Assembly (NCBI GenBank): GCA_963693035.2
Contig: CAXMMQ010000006.1
Location: 806,001-870,000, forward strand
DNA length: 64,000 bases
Source: Lichenicoccus sp963693035
GTDB taxonomy: Bacteria; Pseudomonadota; Alphaproteobacteria; Acetobacterales; Acetobacteraceae
Reading direction: 5' to 3'
Shown here: one piece after another, positions 10,084 to 19,019 of the stretch
Numbering within the stretch: the first letter of the stretch is position 1
How the letters are laid out: each line of letters opens with the position of its first letter
The notes under the pieces: model-generated
What the model saw: only the letters and a program-made list of their open reading frames with translations
The model's database searches: none
What the model was told of the DNA's origin: nothing
Program-made: the position numbers and the translations under genes

Positions 10084-11403
10084 CTACTGCTTCATGCCGA
10101 GTGCTGTCTGCAGCATGTCGTTCGCGGTCGTGACCACCTTGGCACTGGCGCCGTAGGCCTGCTGCGCCACGATCAGCTTGGTGAGGTCGGTGTCGAGGCT
10201 GGTCGTCGATGCCTCGATGGAGTTGGTCTCGAAACTTCCTGCACCGTTCTGTCCGGCGAGCTGCAGGCTGGCGGCGCCAGATTTGTCGGTCACCGTATAG
10301 GCCTGTCCGTCCTGCGCCTTGAGGCCATCGGCGTTGGCGAACATGGCCAGCGGCACCTTGGCGAACACCTGTGACTGGCCGTTGTCGAACGTCGCCACGA
10401 CGGAGCCGTCCGTCTGCATCGCGAAGGAGCTGAACTTCCCGGCCGCCGTTCCATCCTGCGTCGGGTTGCCGGCGTTGAACGCCGTGGTGGGGGCGGTCGC
10501 CATGTTGGTGCCGGCACCGGTATTCAGCGTGCCGATATTGAGCGTGATCGAGGTGGTGTCGGAACCGACCGGGCCGATATCGTAGCTTGCCGGATTTGCG
10601 GTGGCGGTGGGGTTGGTCGCGTCGGGCGCGAAGGACTGGATCGTACCGTCGGCATTGAACACGATCTGCGCCGTGGGCAACGCGTTGGTCGTGCCGCTGA
10701 CACTGAGAGAATAGGTACCGCCGGTGGCAGCAGCCGTCGCCGTGGCTGGCGTGGCCGCGGCCGTCTGTCGCCACTGCATCGTGAGCGGCTTGGCGATGCC
10801 GTTGACGTCGTAGGCGGTCACCGTCGAATTTACGGCCGCCGAGGGGAGCGTTGCGGATGCAGTGGCGACCGGCAGGGTCGCGGCGACCGTGACGGTCGAT
10901 GTCGGGGTCGGGGTGTAGCTCGCATTGTTGATGTTGATCGGCGCCAACGTGCTCGACGTGGTGCTGGAGCCGCCGGCCGAGGTCACCGCGTAGCCGTCCA
11001 GGTACTCGCCGGCGCTGTTCACCAGGTAGCCGTTGTTGTCGCTCTGGAAGTCGCCTGCGCGCGTATAATACTGCGTAGCGCTCAAGGCCGGCGTCGTGGT
11101 GGTGGACGCGCCACTGATCTCATTCACCGCGAAGAACCCCGAGCCGTTGATCGCCAGGGCTCCGTTGGCGCTGCTCGATGTGATGGTGCCTTGCGCCTGG
11201 TTCGCATACTGGGTCGTCGCCACGACCGAGGCCGACTGTCCGGCGACCGCACTCGACGCCTCGACGAAGTCGGCAAAGCTGGTGTCGGTCGCCTTGTAGC
11301 CGGTGGTCTGGCTGTTCGAGATGTTGTTGCTGATGTTGCTGAATGACACGGACTGTGCGGTCAAGCCGCTGACCGCGGTGTCCATTGCGCTGAAGATCGA
11401 CAT
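10084..11403 (-). CDS. flgE: Flagellar hook protein FlgE
   Basis: A 439-residue hook subunit. It begins MSIFSAMDTAVSGLTAQSVS with the axial-protein motif NISNNISNSQTTGYKATDT, and ends with LTKLIVAQQAYGASAKVV. The start at 11403 is chosen because the open frame further upstream runs through the promoter and lacks family similarity. A near-consensus sigma-54 promoter lies 41-56 bp upstream. It heads the flgE-flgK-flgL-flbT operon. Confidence 0.94.
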   Translation of the reverse strand: MSIFSAMDTAVSGLTAQSVSFSNISNNISNSQTTGYKATDTSFADFVEASSAVAGQSASVVATTQYANQAQGTITSSSANGALAINGSGFFAVNEISGASTTTTPALSATQYYTRAGDFQSDNNGYLVNSAGEYLDGYAVTSAGGSSTTSSTLAPININNASYTPTPTSTVTVAATLPVATASATLPSAAVNSTVTAYDVNGIAKPLTMQWRQTAAATPATATAAATGGTYSLSVSGTTNALPTAQIVFNADGTIQSFAPDATNPTATANPASYDIGPVGSDTTSITLNIGTLNTGAGTNMATAPTTAFNAGNPTQDGTAAGKFSSFAMQTDGSVVATFDNGQSQVFAKVPLAMFANADGLKAQDGQAYTVTDKSGAASLQLAGQNGAGSFETNSIEASTTSLDTDLTKLIVAQQAYGASAKVVTTANDMLQTALGMKQ

Positions 11404-11443
11404 GGCTGGGTTCCTGTTCCTGACGGACCGATGCACACTCGAC

Positions 11444-11459
11444 AGCATGAACCGTGCCA
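11444..11459 (-). promoter_or_regulatory. Sigma-54 promoter of flgE operon
   Basis: The minus strand reads TGGCACGGTTCATGCT. It has the invariant GG at -24 and GC at -12 in exact spacing, with a single deviation (A for T) in the TTGC box. Transcription would start about 29 nt before the flgE ATG. The window also encodes the sigma-54 activator FlbD, so the circuit is self-consistent. Confidence 0.8.
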
Positions 11460-11609
11460 GTCCCCGCAGGGCGGTTTCGAGCCATTCCCATCCGTTTGCG
11501 CACCGGCATAAGTGCCGTGCGGCAGATTTTGCCGGGTCGAAGCTGCCGGGAGGTGGCGAGATCTGCAGGGCGTTGCGGCGGCGTCCTGGATTTTCACGCC
11601 GACGGAGGA

Positions 11610-11625
11610 TGGCCCCAAGCTTGCA
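11610..11625 (+). promoter_or_regulatory. Sigma-54 promoter of fliK-flgD
   Basis: The plus strand reads TGGCCCCAAGCTTGCA, with correct -24 GG and -12 TTGCA spacing. The predicted start of transcription is near 11636, only about 5 nt before the proposed fliK ATG. Either the fliK mRNA has almost no leader or translation begins further in. Confidence 0.65.
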
Positions 11626-11640
11626 AGTTGCTGTCCCGAA

Positions 11641-13041
11641 ATGAACAGCACCTCATCCCTCGCTCCGCTCGCCGCGACCACCGCTTCTCGCGACGCGATG
11701 ACGGCCGATGCCGCCGGATCCGGTGCGGCCTTCGCATCTGCCCTGCAGGCGAATGCCGACGCCGCTTCACCTGATGTTAACCAATCGGCCGCACCGTCCG
11801 CGGGCAAACCGGCAACAGGAGCAAGCGCATGTCCGCTTCCGGCCAACGCCGTCCAGGCGAAGTCGAGCGTGGCGACAGAGCGGGCAAGCCCGTCTAGGAT
11901 GTCTGCCGGACCTGCAACACCCGACGCGGACGCGACACCGAGGCAGGCGGTTGAGCCGTCAAGGCCGACGGCCACCGACAACCCGGCAGCGATCAAGGTT
12001 GTGCAGGCAACAGGTATGCCGGCACTGGCGCCGACACCCGGTGCCGGAACGCCACAGGGTCCTGCCCTGCCGGACCGTCGTGCCGGCCCTGCCATGCCGG
12101 CGGCCCGGTCCGGCCACGCGGTCCAGGCCCATGATCGCGCCGCTCGTCCGGCCACGGCGGACGACGCAGCAGCCGGCCCGGTTGCAACGGCGACCGTCAC
12201 GGCAATGACGTCGGTGCCGCAGGTGCATGCCGGGCACATGACGTCGCCTGAGGGAATGGCTAAGAGCGGCAGCGTGTCACCCGATGCGGCAGCGGGTCAG
12301 GGCACGGGTCGGCTGGAGGCGCACGGAGCGACGCACGCCCAGGCTTGGTCGCAAGCTTCGGAGGCTCCGGACAGCAAGGCGGCCTCGGACGTGCCTGGGC
12401 TGGTTGCCTCGCACGATGACCTGCAGCCGGTTGCTTCGGCGCCGACGACGTCCGGAGCGCCGACAGCCGGCATGCTGGCGGCCGGCGCCGCGCCTGCGGT
12501 CTCGACCATGCCGGTGGACATGACCAGGCAGACCGAAGCGGCTGCGGGCACATCGGCCGCCGTGCCGCCGGAGGTCCAGCAGGTCACGCCGGCGATCGTG
12601 GCGCTTGCAACCGGCAAGGACGGCGCCAGCAGCCTGACCGTCTCGCTGCATCCGCGCGACCTCGGCGAGGTCCAGGTTCAGATGGTCCGCACGCAGGACG
12701 GCGGCACCAGCCTGACCGTCACTGCCGACCGGGCCCAGACGCTCGAGCAGTTGGCACACAACGTCCATCACCTGCACGAAGCGCTGGATGCTGCCAACAT
12801 CCCGACCGACCAGCGCACGCTCACCTTTGCCTTGTCCTCCTCGACGGATGGGTCGGGGACCGCCGGTCGCGGCGCTTCGCAGGGCGGCGGCACCGGGCAG
12901 AACACCCCGCAGCGTCAAGCGGCCTGGGAGGGCCGCGATGGCGCCTACCAGACAGCTTCTGGCGACGCCGCCGCGGCAGATACGCTGCAGGGCTCACCAA
13001 CCAGACGCTGGATTTCCAGCGGCCTGAACATCACCGCCTGA
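11641..13041 (+). CDS. fliK: Flagellar hook-length control protein FliK
   Basis: A 466-residue protein with a long low-complexity Ala/Pro/Gly/Thr-rich N-terminal part and a C-terminal Flg_hook domain. That domain has the family core LTVSLHPRDLGEVQVQM at about residues 335-352 and LTVTADRAQTLEQL shortly after. FliK is a secreted ruler that switches export from hook to filament subunits. The ATG at 11641 has no clear Shine-Dalgarno and sits just after the predicted sigma-54 start site; an internal ATG at 11698 is an alternative. The neighbour flgD follows after 27 bp. Confidence 0.82.
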   Translation: MNSTSSLAPLAATTASRDAMTADAAGSGAAFASALQANADAASPDVNQSAAPSAGKPATGASACPLPANAVQAKSSVATERASPSRMSAGPATPDADATPRQAVEPSRPTATDNPAAIKVVQATGMPALAPTPGAGTPQGPALPDRRAGPAMPAARSGHAVQAHDRAARPATADDAAAGPVATATVTAMTSVPQVHAGHMTSPEGMAKSGSVSPDAAAGQGTGRLEAHGATHAQAWSQASEAPDSKAASDVPGLVASHDDLQPVASAPTTSGAPTAGMLAAGAAPAVSTMPVDMTRQTEAAAGTSAAVPPEVQQVTPAIVALATGKDGASSLTVSLHPRDLGEVQVQMVRTQDGGTSLTVTADRAQTLEQLAHNVHHLHEALDAANIPTDQRTLTFALSSSTDGSGTAGRGASQGGGTGQNTPQRQAAWEGRDGAYQTASGDAAAADTLQGSPTRRWISSGLNITA

Positions 13042-13068
13042 CCCAGAGCAACAGAGAAGGACATCAAC

Positions 13069-13797
13069 GTGAGCGGCAGTATCTCGAACCAGACCTCCGT
13101 GCTAACAGCCGCGGCGCAGGCAGCCAAGACCAATGCCCTGGCGGCGAACTCCAGCGCCAGCGCTGCCGGTGCGTCTTCGTCATCGACAGCGCTGTCGTCG
13201 ATCGCCGACAACTTCAACTCCTTCCTGACCATGTTGACCACACAGCTGAAGAACCAGGATCCGAGCGCGCCGACTAATGCCGACCAGTTCACCAGCGAGA
13301 TTGCCACGTTCGCCGGCGTTCAGCAGCAGGTGAACACCAACACCAACCTCAACCAGCTGATCTCGATCACCCAGAGCGGACAGGTTGTCAGCGGCAGCAG
13401 CCTCGTCGGCCAGCAGGCAAGTGCCACCTCGGCGCAGATGCCGTTACAGTCCGGGAAAGGCAACATCGACTTCACCACGACCAACGCCGAACCCCTTGCG
13501 ATCGCAGTGACCGACAACTCAGGCAACTTGGTGCGTTCGGTGCAACAGACATCCTCCGCCGGCAGCAACAGCTGGACCTGGGACGGCAAGGACAATGCCG
13601 GCAACACAATGCCTGATGGCGCCTACGGCGTCGCGGTCGAAACCCAGGACGCGAACGGCAATACTCTCGCCGTCCCGTTCACCGTCAAGGGGACGATCAC
13701 CTCGGTGTCGAAGGCCGCCAGCGGCGACGTGATGCTCAACATGGGCACCGAGAGCGTCGACATGAACACGGTCACCGGTATCGGCTCGTCCGCTTAG
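13069..13797 (+). CDS. flgD: Hook cap / hook assembly protein FlgD
   Basis: A 242-residue FlgD. The conserved core is FNSFLTMLTTQLKNQDPSAP followed by TNADQFTSEIATFAGVQQQV. The C-terminal half has the FlgD Ig-like/tudor region (SSAGSNSWTWDGKDNAGNTM). It scaffolds hook polymerisation and is shed afterwards. It starts with GTG preceded by AGAAGG at a good distance and is probably co-transcribed with fliK. Confidence 0.92.
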   Translation: MSGSISNQTSVLTAAAQAAKTNALAANSSASAAGASSSSTALSSIADNFNSFLTMLTTQLKNQDPSAPTNADQFTSEIATFAGVQQQVNTNTNLNQLISITQSGQVVSGSSLVGQQASATSAQMPLQSGKGNIDFTTTNAEPLAIAVTDNSGNLVRSVQQTSSAGSNSWTWDGKDNAGNTMPDGAYGVAVETQDANGNTLAVPFTVKGTITSVSKAASGDVMLNMGTESVDMNTVTGIGSSA

Positions 13798-13826
13798 ACA
13801 GCCGCCCGGCACATTCTGCCTACCGC

Positions 13827-13841
13827 TTAACCTTTCGGTAA
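13827..13841 (+). promoter_or_regulatory. Candidate CtrA-binding site upstream of fliF
   Basis: The sequence TTAACCTTTCGGTAA matches TTAA-N7-TTAA, the CtrA box, with one mismatch (GTAA). It is in the 143-bp gap between flgD and fliF, where the fliF operon promoter should be. Caulobacter fliF is a CtrA target, and ctrA is encoded in this window. Confidence 0.4.
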
Positions 13842-13940
13842 GCCAGAGCCGTCATCATCGCTTTCGTGGCATGAGCCATTCCACGGAAACGAGGTCATGA
13901 TCCACTTCCTCCTCGATGCACCGTCCGTATCGGAACCGGT

Positions 13941-15623
13941 ATGAAGGCGCTGGTCGCAGGGCTGGCCGCACTCGGCCCCGCGCGCCTCGCGGCGATGGGC
14001 GCGGTTGCACTGGCGATGCTGACCATGCTGGCAATGCTGGCGCTGCACGGCGGCGGCACGCCGCACATGGCGCTGCTCTATGGCGACCTCGACATACGCG
14101 AAGCCGGGCAGATCGCCGACACGCTCGACAAGGCGCACATCCAGCACGAACTCGGCGGCCAGGACGACCGGATCATGGTGCCCGGCGACCAGGTTGCCGC
14201 CGCCCGCCTGTTGCTGGCTCGTAACGGGCTGCCGTCCGGGGGCTCCGTCGGCTACGAGATCTTCGATCGCGGCGACAGCCTGACCGCAACCCAGTTCGAG
14301 CAAAACATCAACCAGACCCGTGCGCTCGAAGGCGAGCTGGCCCGCTCGATACGTCTGATCAACGGGATCCGGGGTGCCCGGGTGCATCTGGTGCTGCCGC
14401 ACCGCGAGCCGTTCGCGAGCGAGGAGCAGCCGGCGCAGGCCAGCGTGCTGCTGTCGATGTCCGGATCGAGCCGGCTCGATCCGGAAGCCGTGCAGGCGGT
14501 CGTCAACTTGGTCTCCGCCGCCGTGCCGGGGCTGAAGGCCGCCAACATCGCCATCATCGACAGTCGCGGCAACGTGCTGGCGCGCGCCGGGCAGCCGACC
14601 GGCGCCCAAGGCATGGCCCGAAACGTGGACGAACTGCGCCAGGCCACCGAGATTCGCCTGGCGCACGCTGTGGAGGAGATGCTGGAGCCGTCGCTCGGCG
14701 CCGAGCATGTGCGGGCCGAGGCCTCGGTCACGATGAATGTCGATCAGGTCCACGAGACCGAGGAGACCTACAACCCCGACCAGCAGGTCCTGCGCTCCCA
14801 GCAGACGAGTTCCGACAAGAGCCACAACACGGAGGCCGATGCCAGTACGTCGGTGCAGAACAACCTGCCGAACGCGAATGCGGGGCAGGCGCAGAGCGGT
14901 AGCGCCGAGGAGAAGCAGGACGAGACCAATAACTACGAGATCGGCAAGACGGTCCGCATCCTCGTGCAGGACCAGCCGCGGATCGCCCGGGTCAGCCTCG
15001 CCGTGATGGTCGACGGCACCACCGTACGCGGCACCGACGGCAAGCTCGCCTGGCAGCCGCGCACGCAAGTCGATCTCGACCAGATCTCGACCCTGGTGAA
15101 GAGCGCGATCGGCTACGACGCGAAACGCGGAGACAGTGTGACCGTCGTCAGCATGCCGTTCACCGCGCCGGACACCGGCAGCCTGCTCGCCGACGTTCCC
15201 GGGTTTATGGGCCTGCACCTGACCCGCGATGACGTCGTGCGGCTGGGCCAGAATGGCCTGCTCGGGCTGTTCGTCCTGCTCGCCCTGCTGTTCGTCGTGC
15301 GGCCGATGGTTCTGCGCCTCACCGCGCCCACGGCCGGGTTGGCGGGCGTTGATGCGCAGGGCAATGCGGTCCTGGCCGATGTCGCCTTCGCCGGCACCGC
15401 CGGGCAGGCAGCTATCGGTACGGCAAGGGCGGACGGGGGCCAGGCACTCCTGGCGCCACCTCAGGCGGATGCGGAGGAAGAGGGCCTGATCAGCATCGCC
15501 AACATCAGTGGCCGCCTGAAGGCCTCTTCGATCAGGCAGATCGTCGAGCTGGTCGGCAAGCATCCCGAGGAGAGCCTCTCTATCGTGCGGAGCTGGCTCG
15601 GCCATGAACGGGAAGTCGGCTGA
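13941..15623 (+). CDS. fliF: Flagellar MS-ring protein FliF
   Basis: A 560-residue membrane ring protein. An N-terminal membrane helix (about 14-36) is followed by the YscJ/FliF ring-building domains (MALLYGDLDIREAGQIADTL; TRALEGELARSIRLINGIRGARVHL). A Ser/Gln/Asn-rich linker is followed by a second membrane helix (LLGLFVLLALLFVVRPMVL). The C-terminal tail (ISGRLKASSIRQIVELVGKHP) binds FliG. The ATG overlaps nothing upstream. It is the first gene of an eight-gene plus-strand operon, and its TGA overlaps the fliG ATG by one base. Confidence 0.95.
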   Translation: MKALVAGLAALGPARLAAMGAVALAMLTMLAMLALHGGGTPHMALLYGDLDIREAGQIADTLDKAHIQHELGGQDDRIMVPGDQVAAARLLLARNGLPSGGSVGYEIFDRGDSLTATQFEQNINQTRALEGELARSIRLINGIRGARVHLVLPHREPFASEEQPAQASVLLSMSGSSRLDPEAVQAVVNLVSAAVPGLKAANIAIIDSRGNVLARAGQPTGAQGMARNVDELRQATEIRLAHAVEEMLEPSLGAEHVRAEASVTMNVDQVHETEETYNPDQQVLRSQQTSSDKSHNTEADASTSVQNNLPNANAGQAQSGSAEEKQDETNNYEIGKTVRILVQDQPRIARVSLAVMVDGTTVRGTDGKLAWQPRTQVDLDQISTLVKSAIGYDAKRGDSVTVVSMPFTAPDTGSLLADVPGFMGLHLTRDDVVRLGQNGLLGLFVLLALLFVVRPMVLRLTAPTAGLAGVDAQGNAVLADVAFAGTAGQAAIGTARADGGQALLAPPQADAEEEGLISIANISGRLKASSIRQIVELVGKHPEESLSIVRSWLGHEREVG

Positions 15624-16636
15624 TGGCAGGAGAGAAGAATGCCGGCTCGATGAACGGTGCCGAGAAGGCGGCCGTCTTCATGCTCGCACTTGGTGACGAA
15701 CAATGCGCCAAGCTGTTCGAGATGATGCACGAGGACGAGATCAAGGAAATCTCGTTCGCAATGACACAGCTCGGGAACGTCTCGGCCGATACCGTCGAGA
15801 GGCTTTGCTCCGACTTTTCCTCGAGCCTCGGCAGCAGCGGGATGCTGGTCGGAAGCTACGACAGCACCGAGCGGCTGCTGCAGAAGTCGCTGTCGCGCGA
15901 GCGCGCCGCGCAGATCATGGAGGAGATCCGCGGGCCGGCCGGCCGGACCATGTGGGACAAGCTCGGCAACGTCAACGAGGCGGTCCTCGCGAACTACCTC
16001 AAGAACGAATATCCGCAGACCGTGGCGGTGGTGTTGAGCAAGGTACGTTCCGACCACGCCGCCCGCGTGCTCGGACTGCTGCCGGACGGCTTCGCGATGG
16101 AGGTCATCATGCGCATGCTTCGCATGGAGAGCGTGCAACGCGATGTCCTGGATAGCGTCGAGAAGACTCTTCGCTCGGAGTTCATGTCCAATCTCGCCCG
16201 CAGCACCCGGCGTGACAGCCACGAGCTGGTGGCGGACATCTTCAACAACCTCGATCGCCAGGTCGAGGGGCGCTTCATGTCAGCGCTCGAGGAGCGCAGC
16301 CGCGACACCGCGGAGCGCGTGAAATCCTTGATGTTCACCTTCGACGATCTCGGCCGCCTGCCCCCGGAGGCGATCGGCAAGCTGATGCGGGTGGTGGAGA
16401 AGAGCAAGCTGCCGACCGCGCTGAAGGGCGCTTCCGAGCAGATACGCAACCTCTTCCTGTCGACCCTGTCCGAACGCGCCGGCAAGCTGCTGCGTGACGA
16501 GATCGCCTCGCTCGGCCCGATCCGCCTGCGTGACGTGGACGAGGCGCAGGGCGCGATCGTCGCTCTCGCCAAGGACCTGGCGCAGAGCGGCGAGATCGAG
16601 ATCTCTGACAGCAAAGACGAGCAGATGGTGCTCTGA
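15623..16636 (+). CDS. fliG: Flagellar motor switch protein FliG
   Basis: A 337-residue rotor protein. The N-terminal FliF-binding part has KAAVFMLALGDEQCAKLFEM, the middle domain has LKNEYPQTVAVVLSKVRSDHA, and the C-terminal torque domain has MFTFDDLGRLPPEAIGKLM with charged residues of the torque helix. It is translationally coupled to fliF by a one-base TGATG overlap. It transmits stator force to the MS ring. Confidence 0.96.
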   Translation: MAGEKNAGSMNGAEKAAVFMLALGDEQCAKLFEMMHEDEIKEISFAMTQLGNVSADTVERLCSDFSSSLGSSGMLVGSYDSTERLLQKSLSRERAAQIMEEIRGPAGRTMWDKLGNVNEAVLANYLKNEYPQTVAVVLSKVRSDHAARVLGLLPDGFAMEVIMRMLRMESVQRDVLDSVEKTLRSEFMSNLARSTRRDSHELVADIFNNLDRQVEGRFMSALEERSRDTAERVKSLMFTFDDLGRLPPEAIGKLMRVVEKSKLPTALKGASEQIRNLFLSTLSERAGKLLRDEIASLGPIRLRDVDEAQGAIVALAKDLAQSGEIEISDSKDEQMVL

Positions 16637-16637
16637 G

Positions 16638-17333
16638 ATGTGGCAGAGCCTGAAATCCACAGGGTCGATCTCGGGCGTTCTCTATGCCGAGGACTTTGAT
16701 GCACCAAGCGCTCCGATCGCCAAGGGTGCCACGCGCCGCCCGGACGCAGTCGAGCCGGAGCTCATCGTCCCGAGCTACAGCCTTGCCGAATTGCAGGCCG
16801 CAACGGCCCACGCGCATGAGGAGGGTCGCCTGATCGAGCGCCGCGAGGCCGCTACGACAACGTCCGCCCAGCGTGACCTCGCCGTGTCGACGCTGATGCA
16901 GCAGATGACGGAAACCCGGCAGCAGGCGACGCGCGCCGTGGACCAGGCCCTGCAGATGTTGGCCGGCACGACCTTGTCGCTGCTTGCGGCTGCGGTGCCG
17001 GAATTGTGCGGGCGGCACGCGTCGGCGGAGTTGCACGCGCTGATGCGTCGCGTGCTGCCGCCCATGCGCCAGATTCCGGCGCTGAGCATCCGGCTTCATC
17101 CTTCCATGCGGGAGGTGCTGGAGCAGCAGGTCGATGGCCTGCTGCTCGACTCCGGCACCGAGGTAATCTGGATCGAGGCTCCGGCGCTGGCCGCGGGTGA
17201 CATCGCGATCACTTGGCAGAACGGATCGGCACTGCGTGACACCGCCGCCATCGGTGCTGCGATCCGCGACGCCGTCCTGTCGATGCTGGACCCCGAAACA
17301 ATGAACAAGGTGGATCTTCGCGATGACCAATGA
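16638..17333 (+). CDS. fliH: Flagellar export regulator FliH-like protein
   Basis: A 231-residue protein placed between fliG and fliN, the usual FliH slot. It has an early alphaproteobacterial-type segment (GVLYAEDFD), a central helical region (YSLAELQAATAHAHEEGRLI), and a C-terminal half resembling the V-ATPase E-subunit fold (LSIRLHPSMREVLEQQV). FliH keeps the FliI ATPase in check and docks it at the C ring. Sequence identity is weak, so the name rests on position plus overall pattern. The start at 16638 follows two bases after the fliG stop. Confidence 0.72.
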   Translation: MWQSLKSTGSISGVLYAEDFDAPSAPIAKGATRRPDAVEPELIVPSYSLAELQAATAHAHEEGRLIERREAATTTSAQRDLAVSTLMQQMTETRQQATRAVDQALQMLAGTTLSLLAAAVPELCGRHASAELHALMRRVLPPMRQIPALSIRLHPSMREVLEQQVDGLLLDSGTEVIWIEAPALAAGDIAITWQNGSALRDTAAIGAAIRDAVLSMLDPETMNKVDLRDDQ

Positions 17334-17646
17334 AATCGACCTCGCCGAGCTGTCCGACAGTGCCGGCGTCCCGGAGCCGGCCCCGACACGCAACGCCCAC
17401 GATCTCGGCGCGGTCTATGACATCCCGGTCACAGTGAGCGCCGTGCTCGGCAAGTCCACGATGCAGGTGAGCCAGCTTCTCAAGCTGGGCCGTGGCGCGG
17501 TTGTCGAACTGGATCGCAAGATCGGCGAGGCGATCGACATCTATGTCAACAACCGCCTGGTCGCGCGTGGCGAGGTGGTGATGGTGGCCGACAACCGGCT
17601 CGGCGTGACGATGACCGAGATCGTCAAGGCCGACCGGGGCTTCTGA
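17323..17646 (+). CDS. fliN: Flagellar motor switch protein FliN
   Basis: A 107-residue SpoA-domain protein. The core is VYDIPVTVSAVLGKSTMQVS then LKLGRGAVVELDRKIGEAID and NNRLVARGEVVMV, the standard FliN signature. It forms the lower C-ring and a docking site for FliH/FliI. It overlaps the preceding gene by 11 bases. FliM is not in this window. Confidence 0.94.
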   Translation: MTNEIDLAELSDSAGVPEPAPTRNAHDLGAVYDIPVTVSAVLGKSTMQVSQLLKLGRGAVVELDRKIGEAIDIYVNNRLVARGEVVMVADNRLGVTMTEIVKADRGF

Positions 17647-17648
17647 CA

Positions 17649-19016
17649 GTGCGCGTCCTGATCATCGGGTCGCTTGCGGGCGAGTTGGGCAAGGCCGCCA
17701 AGATCGCGGCCGCCCGTGGCGCCCGGCTTGATCAGGCGGACGATGTCGTGACGGCGCTGGTCGAGTTGCGACGCAATGCGGGGGTTCAGCTGGTGCTGTG
17801 CGAGGTTGGCCAGGACATCGGCAGTCTCGTGCGGGCGCTGGCCCATGAACGTATCTCGGTGCCCGTCATCGCCTGCGGCCTGGAGATCGGATCGGAGCAG
17901 GCGCTGCGTGCGGTGCGTGACGGAGCGCAGGATTTCCTGCCGCTGCCGCCCGACCCAGACCTGATCGCGGCGATGCTGGAGGCGGCATCGGGAGAAAGCC
18001 ACGCCATGATCGCGCGCGATCCGGTTATGCTGGCATGCATCCGGCGTGCGGAACAGGTGGCGCGAGCGCAGGCCTCGGTGCTGATCAGCGGGGAGTCCGG
18101 CACCGGCAAGGAGGTGATCGCCCGGCATATCCATCGCCGTTCCCCGCGCGCCGGTGGGCCATTCATCGCGGTCAACTGCGCCGCCATCCCGGATCACCTG
18201 CTGGAGAGCGAGCTGTTCGGCCACGAGAAGGGCGCCTTCAGCGGTGCCGTGGCGCGAAGGATCGGCAAGTTCGAGGCGGCGCAGGGCGGTACGCTGCTGC
18301 TCGACGAGATCAGCGAGATGGATATCAGGCTGCAGGCCAAGCTGTTGCGGGCGATCCAGGAACGCGAGATCGACCGACTCGGCGGCTCGGTGCCGGTGAA
18401 GCTGGACGTGCGCATCCTGGCGACCACGAACCGTGATCTCGCAGCAGAGGCGGCGGCCGGACGGTTCCGCAGCGATCTCTATTTCAGGCTGAACGTGATC
18501 GGCCTCACCCTGCCGCCGCTGCACGCCCGCCGGGACGACATCGTCCCGTTGGCAGAACATTACGCGCGCCGCTATGCCGAGCAGAACGGGCTGCCGGCAC
18601 AGCACCTGTCCGAGGATGCGTGCGCCAGGCTGCTGCGCCATGGCTGGCCCGGGAATGTTCGCGAGCTCGAAAACCTCATGCATCGCGCGGTGCTGCTGTC
18701 GGAGGGCTCGCTGATCAATGCCGCCGTGCTCGACATGCCCGCGGAGAGGGCAGTCGAACCCGCAGCCAGCAGTGCGGCTCACAACGCGGCGCCGCCCGAC
18801 GGGCGCGAAAATGCTGTCTGCAGCCTGGTCGGGAGGCGCATGGAGGATGTCGAGCAGGCCCTCATCATCGAGACCCTGAACCACACGCTGGGCAACCGCA
18901 CCCATGCCGCGACCATGCTCGGGATCTCGATCCGGGCCCTGCGCAACAAGCTGCGCGACTATGTCGGACAGGGCCTTCCGGTTCCGCCGCCGCAGGCCGG
19001 GCACTGGGCTGCGTGA
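17649..19016 (+). CDS. flbD: Sigma-54-dependent flagellar activator FlbD
   Basis: A 455-residue enhancer-binding protein. The N-terminal receiver-like domain (about 1-120) lacks the acidic pocket and the phospho-acceptor aspartate, as in Caulobacter FlbD. The AAA+ domain has Walker A GESGTGKE, Walker B GGTLLLDEISEM and the R-finger region FRSDLYFRLNVI. The sigma-54 contact loop is GAFSGA, not the canonical GAFTGA. The C-terminus has a Fis-type helix-turn-helix (THAATMLGISIRALRNKL). It should activate the sigma-54 promoters found before flgE, fliK and possibly the OmpA gene. It starts with GTG, two bases after fliN. Confidence 0.9.
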   Translation: MRVLIIGSLAGELGKAAKIAAARGARLDQADDVVTALVELRRNAGVQLVLCEVGQDIGSLVRALAHERISVPVIACGLEIGSEQALRAVRDGAQDFLPLPPDPDLIAAMLEAASGESHAMIARDPVMLACIRRAEQVARAQASVLISGESGTGKEVIARHIHRRSPRAGGPFIAVNCAAIPDHLLESELFGHEKGAFSGAVARRIGKFEAAQGGTLLLDEISEMDIRLQAKLLRAIQEREIDRLGGSVPVKLDVRILATTNRDLAAEAAAGRFRSDLYFRLNVIGLTLPPLHARRDDIVPLAEHYARRYAEQNGLPAQHLSEDACARLLRHGWPGNVRELENLMHRAVLLSEGSLINAAVLDMPAERAVEPAASSAAHNAAPPDGRENAVCSLVGRRMEDVEQALIIETLNHTLGNRTHAATMLGISIRALRNKLRDYVGQGLPVPPPQAGHWAA

Positions 19017-19019
19017 GCC

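Noticed and set aside
13867..13881. Sigma-54-like TGGCATGAGCCATTC before fliF
   Set aside because: The -12 element has TC in place of the invariant GC, so it is not credible; the CtrA-like box is a better candidate.
13827..15605. 592-codon minus-strand frame opposite fliF
   Set aside because: Same reason: antisense shadow without any family motif.
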